Assembly: GCF_051175565.1 (NCBI RefSeq)
Contig: NZ_CP195105.1
Coordinates: 744,001-808,000, forward strand
DNA: 64,000 bases
Direction of reading: 5' to 3'
Origin: Daejeonia sp002484105
GTDB taxonomy: Bacteria > Bacteroidota > Bacteroidia > Flavobacteriales > Weeksellaceae
Shown: piece by piece, positions 59,424-64,000 of the stretch
Layout of the letters: each line of letters starts with the position of its first letter
Numbering within the stretch: the stretch's first letter is position 1
Made by a program: the position numbers and the translations under genes
Notes under the pieces: model-generated
What the model saw: only the letters and a program-made list of their open reading frames with translations
The model's database searches: none
Told to the model about the DNA's origin: nothing

Positions 59424-60950
59424 TTAGTTGGGCATTGCAAAACCTGTTGTCCGTATATTTCCGTAGGAATCAACATATTTGATGGAAACATTGCCTTTGT
59501 ATCCGTTCAGTATTTTTTCAATGTCTTTCTGTGAGTTCACGGCTTTTCCGTTTACTTCCATTACAATATAATTGTCGGTGATACCTCTCTGGTCGAACAT
59601 TCCACCACTCACCACATTTTTTACGATCACTCCGGACTCCAGACCGTAGTCTACTTTAATACGGTTGCTGAGCGGTTCAAATTCAGCGCCTATTTTTTCT
59701 GTCACAGAAAGGTCAGCCTTGCTTCTGTATTTGGTGTTTCCTTTTGCATCTTTCAGCGTTACATCTGTTGTATAGGTTTTGCCGTTTCTTAAGTAAGTTA
59801 CGGTTACTTTGTCGCCTGGTCTTTTGCTTCCTACTACGAAAGACATGTCGGAGAATCCGCCAATGGGTGTGTTGTCCATTTTGGTAATGATATCTCCGGA
59901 TTTGATACCCGCATCTTCGGCGCCGCCATTTTCAGAAATCTGGGTAACATAAATGCCGCTTCCGGATTTCAGTTTGGTGTTTTTCTGCATGTTGTATGCC
60001 ATCACATCCCTTTCATTGGAAAGATCAAGATAGCCGATACCAAGAAATGCACGCTGTACGAGACCGAATTTTTTGATATCTTCCACAACTTTTCTTGCCA
60101 GATTGGCAGGAACGGCAAATCCATAACCTTCATAATATCCCGTATTGGAAGATATGGCAGAGTTGATACCGATCAGGTTTCCATTGATATCTACCAATGC
60201 ACCTCCTGAGTTTCCGGGATTGATGGCGGCATCAGTCTGAAGGAAGTTTTCAATTGGAGTATTGCTCTGCTGGCTCAGCAGGTTGATGCTTCTCCCTTTG
60301 GCAGAAATAATTCCGGCGGTTACTGTAGAATTGAGTCCGAGAGGGTTTCCTACTGCAAGCACCCATTGCCCTACCTCTACGGCATCCGAGTTTCCAAAAT
60401 TGAGATATGGAAGGCCTTTTTCGTCAATTTTCAGAAGGGCAATATCTGTATTCGGGTCGGTGCCAACCAGTGTAGCGATGTATGATTTTTTGTTGCTGAG
60501 AACTACTTCCAGTTTGCTGGCATCTTTCACAACGTGGTTGTTGGTGATGATGTAGCCTTCCGGAGAGATAATGACTCCGGAGCCCAACCCGGATGGCATA
60601 TTATCTGGCGCTTGTTTCTGTCTTTGGCGTGGCTGCTGGTTTCCGAAAGGATTGCCAAAGAAATAATCGAACAGATCCTGATCAGACGCGCGGTTGTTGG
60701 TCTGGTTCTGATAGTTTTTGATGGTCACAACAGCCGGTACAGTCATTTTTGCTGCCTTTACAAAATCATCTCCGGCACCTGCAGCAGAAAGTCCTGCAAA
60801 CTGGGCGTTGTTGTTTTTGGGGGCAAAATAAGTAAAGTCGCTGTCGTTGTTGGTGTGGTCGAAAGTTTTTATCGCACCAAATGTAGTCGCTCCTGAAACT
60901 ATTCCCACAAAGGCGTAAGGAATCAGGGATTTGATGAATGTCTTCTTCAT
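59424..60950 (-). CDS. HtrA/DegP-type periplasmic serine protease
   Basis: The 508-aa protease has a signal peptide followed by a Gln/Asn-rich linker. The triad is His139 (ITNNHVVKD), Asp169 (NTDIALLKID) and Ser248 (NPGNSGGALVD). Two PDZ domains follow (about 300-390 and 410-500). It degrades or refolds damaged envelope proteins. A TAAATTTG box (60986-60993) is a possible -7 element. Length normal. Confidence 0.93.
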   Translation of the reverse strand: MKKTFIKSLIPYAFVGIVSGATTFGAIKTFDHTNNDSDFTYFAPKNNNAQFAGLSAAGAGDDFVKAAKMTVPAVVTIKNYQNQTNNRASDQDLFDYFFGNPFGNQQPRQRQKQAPDNMPSGLGSGVIISPEGYIITNNHVVKDASKLEVVLSNKKSYIATLVGTDPNTDIALLKIDEKGLPYLNFGNSDAVEVGQWVLAVGNPLGLNSTVTAGIISAKGRSINLLSQQSNTPIENFLQTDAAINPGNSGGALVDINGNLIGINSAISSNTGYYEGYGFAVPANLARKVVEDIKKFGLVQRAFLGIGYLDLSNERDVMAYNMQKNTKLKSGSGIYVTQISENGGAEDAGIKSGDIITKMDNTPIGGFSDMSFVVGSKRPGDKVTVTYLRNGKTYTTDVTLKDAKGNTKYRSKADLSVTEKIGAEFEPLSNRIKVDYGLESGVIVKNVVSGGMFDQRGITDNYIVMEVNGKAVNSQKDIEKILNGYKGNVSIKYVDSYGNIRTTGFAMPN

Positions 60951-61153
60951 ATGTATAATCTTGCGTTAAATTTTTATTACACGAACAAATTTAGTGCTAA
61001 ATAAGTATTTCATTACTCTTAATAGTTTCAGATTTAACTAAATTTTAACAAGGATGATTTCGCTTTTAAGAATTTTTCATAAAATTAAAATATTATTAAT
61101 GACAGATTGACGGATTCTATTCCTGCTGTCAGGATGTCAAAATATTAATTCTG

Positions 61154-61161
61154 TATCTTTG
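61154..61161 (+). promoter_or_regulatory. -7 element of the U32 peptidase gene
   Basis: TATCTTTG lies 15 bases before the ATG at 61177. No good TTG lies at the right distance upstream. It supports the start at 61177 over an upstream TTG at 61159, which falls inside the box. Confidence 0.45.
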
Positions 61162-61176
61162 CCGAAATTTCTGAAA

Positions 61177-62421
61177 ATGACAAAAAGTGGAAACATTGAA
61201 CTGATGGCCCCCGCAGGCGATTTTACGTCTCTGCAGGCAGCACTGGACAATGGAGCTGATTCTGTGTACTTTGGAGTAGAGCAGCTGAACATGAGAGCGC
61301 GCGCTACAATGAATTTCACCATTGACGATCTGCCGGAGATCTCCAGAAGATGTAAGGAAAAAGGAGTGCGCACCTATCTTACACTCAATACCATTATATA
61401 CGATCATGACCTTTCCATCATCAAAACTTTGCTTGACAAGGCAAAGGCAGCAGACCTTACGGCGGTGATCGTAATGGACCAGGCTGTGATTGCGTATGCA
61501 AGACAGATCGGGATGGAGGTGCATATTTCGACACAAATCAATATTACGAATATTGAAACCGTGAAATTTTATGCCCTGTTCGCCGATACGATGGTGATGA
61601 GCCGTGAGCTGAGCATCAGTCAGGTAAAGAAAATATGCCAGCAGATCGAGAAAGATCAGGTTAAGGGGCCTTCCGGAAATCTTGTGGAGGTTGAAATTTT
61701 TGGTCATGGTGCACTTTGTATGGCGGTTTCCGGTAAATGCTACCTGAGCCTCCATTCGCACAATTCTTCAGCCAATCGCGGGGCATGCAAGCAGAACTGC
61801 CGTAAGAAATATACCGTTATTGATCAGGAATCCGGTTTTGAAATCGAAATTGACAACGAGTATATGATGTCTCCAAAAGATCTCTGCACCATCAGCTTTC
61901 TTGATCAGATTGCGGATGCAGGTGTGAAAGTACTCAAGATTGAAGGACGCGGACGGGCGCCGGAATATGTTGCAACGGTAGTAAAATGTTACCGTGAAGC
62001 CATTGATTCTATTAGCGATGGCACTTATTCGGAAGAGAAAGTAGCACAATGGATGCAGCGCCTGGAAACGGTTTACAACAGAGGTTTCTGGTCTGGATAT
62101 TATCTGGGACAGAAACTGGGAGAATGGTCTCCGAACCCGGGATCCAGTGCCACCCAGAAGAAAGTGTATCTTGGCAAAGGCAGACATTTTTATCCGAAAA
62201 GCGGCATTGCAGAGTTCCTGATTGAAGCTTATGATCTGAGTATTGGTGACAAGGTGCTGATTCAGGGGCCGACCACCGGTTCCAGGGAAATTGTTGTAGA
62301 AAAAATGATGGTAGATGATCGCGGCGAGCAGGAAAAAGCTTCCAAATCGGAGGTGGTTACCTTCAAGACAGATTTTAGAATCCGCCCCTCCGACAGACTT
62401 TATAAAATTGTCCAGGCCTGA
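61177..62421 (+). CDS. U32-family peptidase-like protein (RlhA/TrhP-type)
   Basis: The 414-aa protein has ELMAPAGDFTSLQAALDNGADSVYFG at the start and the U32 signature FGHGALCMAVSGKCYLS (about 180-197) with Cys residues for an Fe-S cluster, plus CKQNCRKKY. Characterised members with this layout help hydroxylate rRNA or tRNA bases instead of degrading protein. Start set at the ATG at 61177. Confidence 0.88.
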   Translation: MTKSGNIELMAPAGDFTSLQAALDNGADSVYFGVEQLNMRARATMNFTIDDLPEISRRCKEKGVRTYLTLNTIIYDHDLSIIKTLLDKAKAADLTAVIVMDQAVIAYARQIGMEVHISTQINITNIETVKFYALFADTMVMSRELSISQVKKICQQIEKDQVKGPSGNLVEVEIFGHGALCMAVSGKCYLSLHSHNSSANRGACKQNCRKKYTVIDQESGFEIEIDNEYMMSPKDLCTISFLDQIADAGVKVLKIEGRGRAPEYVATVVKCYREAIDSISDGTYSEEKVAQWMQRLETVYNRGFWSGYYLGQKLGEWSPNPGSSATQKKVYLGKGRHFYPKSGIAEFLIEAYDLSIGDKVLIQGPTTGSREIVVEKMMVDDRGEQEKASKSEVVTFKTDFRIRPSDRLYKIVQA

Positions 62422-62437
62422 TATTATCTTTCATCTT

Positions 62438-62668
62438 ATGGTTATTATTACGCTTCAAAGAGACAAATGCATCGGCTGTAATTACTGCGCTGAATTTGCA
62501 CCTGATTATTTTCGGATGTCCAAAAAAGATGGCAAATCAGTGCTGCTCCGCTCAGCAGATAAAAAAGGTTTTTTTACATTGAAAACTCCTCTGCATGAAG
62601 CCTTCGAGCCATGTGATAAAGCGGCAAAAGCATGCCCGGTAAAAATTATTTCAGTAAAACAAATATGA
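62438..62668 (+). CDS. 4Fe-4S ferredoxin
   Basis: The 76-aa protein has cluster ligands Cys11, Cys14, Cys17 and Cys66 (CIGCNYC ... ACPVK), a single-cluster type. Its stop overlaps the start of the next gene (ATGA at 62665-62668). Start at the ATG at 62438; the longer open frame has no good start. Confidence 0.9.
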   Translation: MVIITLQRDKCIGCNYCAEFAPDYFRMSKKDGKSVLLRSADKKGFFTLKTPLHEAFEPCDKAAKACPVKIISVKQI

Positions 62669-63240
62669 TCCTGAAAGCAGAACTTAGAAAACTGTATAAG
62701 CAGAAACGGAATCATTTGTCTGAGCAGCAGATACAAGAATTTTCCCGAAGAATTTTTGAAAGGTTTTCAGATTTTTTTCCTTTGAAAGAGGGCGATAAAA
62801 TTCATGTTTTTCTTAGCATTCCGACCTTAAAAGAAGTGGAAACGGACGAGTTTGTAGCTTTACTTTTCGAAAGAAAATGTCGTGTTTTTGTTCCTAAGAT
62901 ACAGGGCAACAGGCTGGTTTCCATTGAAATATTTCCGGATACCCATCTGGCGACCAATTCATGGGGAATTCGCGAACCTGAAGAACATTCGGATGCTGGA
63001 GATCAGGATTTCCGGTATGTCATCACGCCACTTTTGTACTGTGATACAGACGGGAACAGGGTTGGATACGGCAAAGGATTTTATGATGGATTCTTCAGGG
63101 AGATTTCTGCTTCTGCCTCAAAAATAGGAGTCTGTTTTTTTCATCCTTCCGAAGCGGTTGGTGATATACATGCAGATGATATACCTTTGGATTATCTTGT
63201 GACGCCGGATACCGTACTGTCTTTTAATGGCTTGCTATAG
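62665..63240 (+). CDS. 5-formyltetrahydrofolate cyclo-ligase
   Basis: The 191-aa enzyme would convert 5-formyl-THF to 5,10-methenyl-THF with ATP. It has an N-terminal basic helix (ELRKLYKQKRNHLSEQQI), then VFLSIPTLKEVET and the ATP-site motif GYGKGFYDGF. Start at the ATG overlapping the ferredoxin stop. The 3' end overlaps the converging lipoprotein gene by 49 bases. Confidence 0.93.
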   Translation: MILKAELRKLYKQKRNHLSEQQIQEFSRRIFERFSDFFPLKEGDKIHVFLSIPTLKEVETDEFVALLFERKCRVFVPKIQGNRLVSIEIFPDTHLATNSWGIREPEEHSDAGDQDFRYVITPLLYCDTDGNRVGYGKGFYDGFFREISASASKIGVCFFHPSEAVGDIHADDIPLDYLVTPDTVLSFNGLL

Positions 63241-63773
63241 ATGTTGATAAAATAGAATTTGAATTCTTTTTTGAACTTGATAGGAGCCGAAACCAGCACA
63301 TATTGGGCGTTTCTGTCAAAACTTCCCAGAGAGCGGTTGTTGCCGTCGAAATATTCTACATTGAATTTGGCATAATCGAGAGTGTCTTTTTTATGTATGG
63401 TTTTGTATACCTGCAACCTGTTTACAACCGCAGATTTCACTTTCAATGATTCCATTTCACGGAAAAGAGGCCGCAGGGTTGTACTGTCGGGTTTGTAGAA
63501 ATAGGCTTCAATCTGTCGGTACATTGCAGAATCTATACTGGTATTCTTGTGGCCGTCAAGATACAGGGTTGAGAGATCCAGTACATCCTGCACCTTCTGT
63601 TTGGTGATGGAATTGATCGCCTGCATGCTGTCCATCTGCACTGCGGGATAGCTCTTTGCATTGTTGCTGTTGCGCAGTTTTTCAAGGTCGCTCATCATGC
63701 TGTTGTTCTTCTTGCAGGCAACGGTGGCAGTAAGGATAACGAGCCAGATCAGGAAATATTGAGTTTTTTTCAT
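63192..63773 (-). CDS. Hypothetical lipoprotein
   Basis: The 193-aa protein has a lipoprotein signal (FLIWLVILTATVACKKN, Cys20). Helical N-terminal half, beta-rich C-terminal half. No family recognised. It overlaps the 5-FTHF cyclo-ligase tail-to-tail by 49 bases, and its start overlaps the stop of the upstream gene (63770-63773), so it belongs to an operon with that gene. Confidence 0.75.
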   Translation of the reverse strand: MKKTQYFLIWLVILTATVACKKNNSMMSDLEKLRNSNNAKSYPAVQMDSMQAINSITKQKVQDVLDLSTLYLDGHKNTSIDSAMYRQIEAYFYKPDSTTLRPLFREMESLKVKSAVVNRLQVYKTIHKKDTLDYAKFNVEYFDGNNRSLGSFDRNAQYVLVSAPIKFKKEFKFYFINIYSKPLKDSTVSGVTR

Positions 63774-64000
63774 TTGTTGGTGATTTTGAATTTGATGAGA
63801 ATGATTTTTCCGTTGTCATTTCGTTTCATCTCTATCACTTTCAGATTTTTGAGAGATGTAGTAGGCGTTGTAACAAGGGTGATGTATTTTTCTTTATTCA
63901 GTGTTTCTACGCCATAGATGTCGTTGTCGTAGACCTGTATGATGGTTGCATCGTCACTGATTCTTTTTTCCAGTTCCGTTCTTTTCTGGCTGATCAGGCT
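63770..64000 (-). CDS. Hypothetical protein (5' end outside window)
   Basis: The last 76 codons of a minus-strand gene read as a charged region with the motif QVYDNDIYGVETLNKEKYI and end KFKITNK. The stop TGA overlaps the ATG of the lipoprotein gene. No domain visible in this part. Confidence 0.7.
   Translation of the reverse strand, partial: SLISQKRTELEKRISDDATIIQVYDNDIYGVETLNKEKYITLVTTPTTSLKNLKVIEMKRNDNGKIILIKFKITNK

Overview
The window comes from a Bacteroidota genome, most likely a member of the Weeksellaceae (the Chryseobacterium / Elizabethkingia / Riemerella group). Three things point there. Promoters fit the Bacteroidota TTG - N17-23 - TAnnTTTG pattern. The transfer operon is of the Bacteroidota TraE-TraN type. 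The chromosomal genes at the right end (amidase, LptD-like, HtrA, U32 peptidase) read like flavobacterial housekeeping genes. The genus cannot be fixed from the sequence alone.

Layout. (1) 1-20173 is an integron-like cassette array read on the minus strand. A tyrosine recombinase (19103-20173, plus strand) lies next to it and is transcribed divergently, as intI is in a classical integron. Thirteen attC-like hairpin sites, one interrupted and one truncated, delimit at least 14 cassettes. From the integrase outward these are: an unknown 175-aa protein, an unknown 217-aa protein, a secreted unknown, an lnu-type lincosamide nucleotidyltransferase, a second copy of the 175-aa cassette, an alpha/beta hydrolase (possible macrolide esterase), a CPBP membrane protease, catB (opposite strand), aadS, a class D beta-lactamase, three apparently non-coding cassettes and a second aadS cut by the window edge. 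An IS91-like element (about 9101-11518) interrupts one attC. A tet(36)-like block with an IS30 transposase (about 1620-5945) interrupts another cassette. (2) 20204-24227 holds a GNAT gene and a 3.4-kb IS1595-family element with 49-bp perfect inverted repeats and an 8-bp target duplication; it carries GC-rich proteobacterial DNA (truncated ISCR2, truncated glmM, sul2). (3) 24267-26016 holds IS91-end relics and a frameshifted HlyD-type gene. (4) 26017-53945 is a conjugation module: an iteron-like repeat region, relaxase genes, ParA, TraE-TraN, a coupling protein, an M23 peptidase and a 1708-aa methylase/helicase. It ends beside a tRNA-Glu gene, the likely attachment site of an integrative conjugative element. 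(5) 53988-64000 is chromosomal backbone: two tRNA-Glu, rpsT, amidase, LptD-like, RidA, HtrA, U32 peptidase, ferredoxin, 5-FTHF cyclo-ligase and small lipoprotein genes.

The main result is the integron. For 11 of 12 testable cassettes the first bases are the reverse complement of the outer core of that cassette's own attC, which is the rule for integron cassettes. Two identical 752-bp copies (14576-15327 and 18158-18909) begin and end exactly at predicted crossover points. The integrase nevertheless lacks the extra segment that defines IntI: its catalytic Lys-His spacing is that of XerC/D. The second unusual feature is a complete DnaJ J-domain (HPD at residues 609-611) inside the VirB4-type conjugation ATPase TraG.

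How it works together: the integron collects resistance and unknown genes, transposons (IS91-like, IS30, IS1595) add tet and sul2, and the conjugation module next door could make the region transferable. Whether the integron lies inside the same conjugative element cannot be decided because the left boundary is outside the window.
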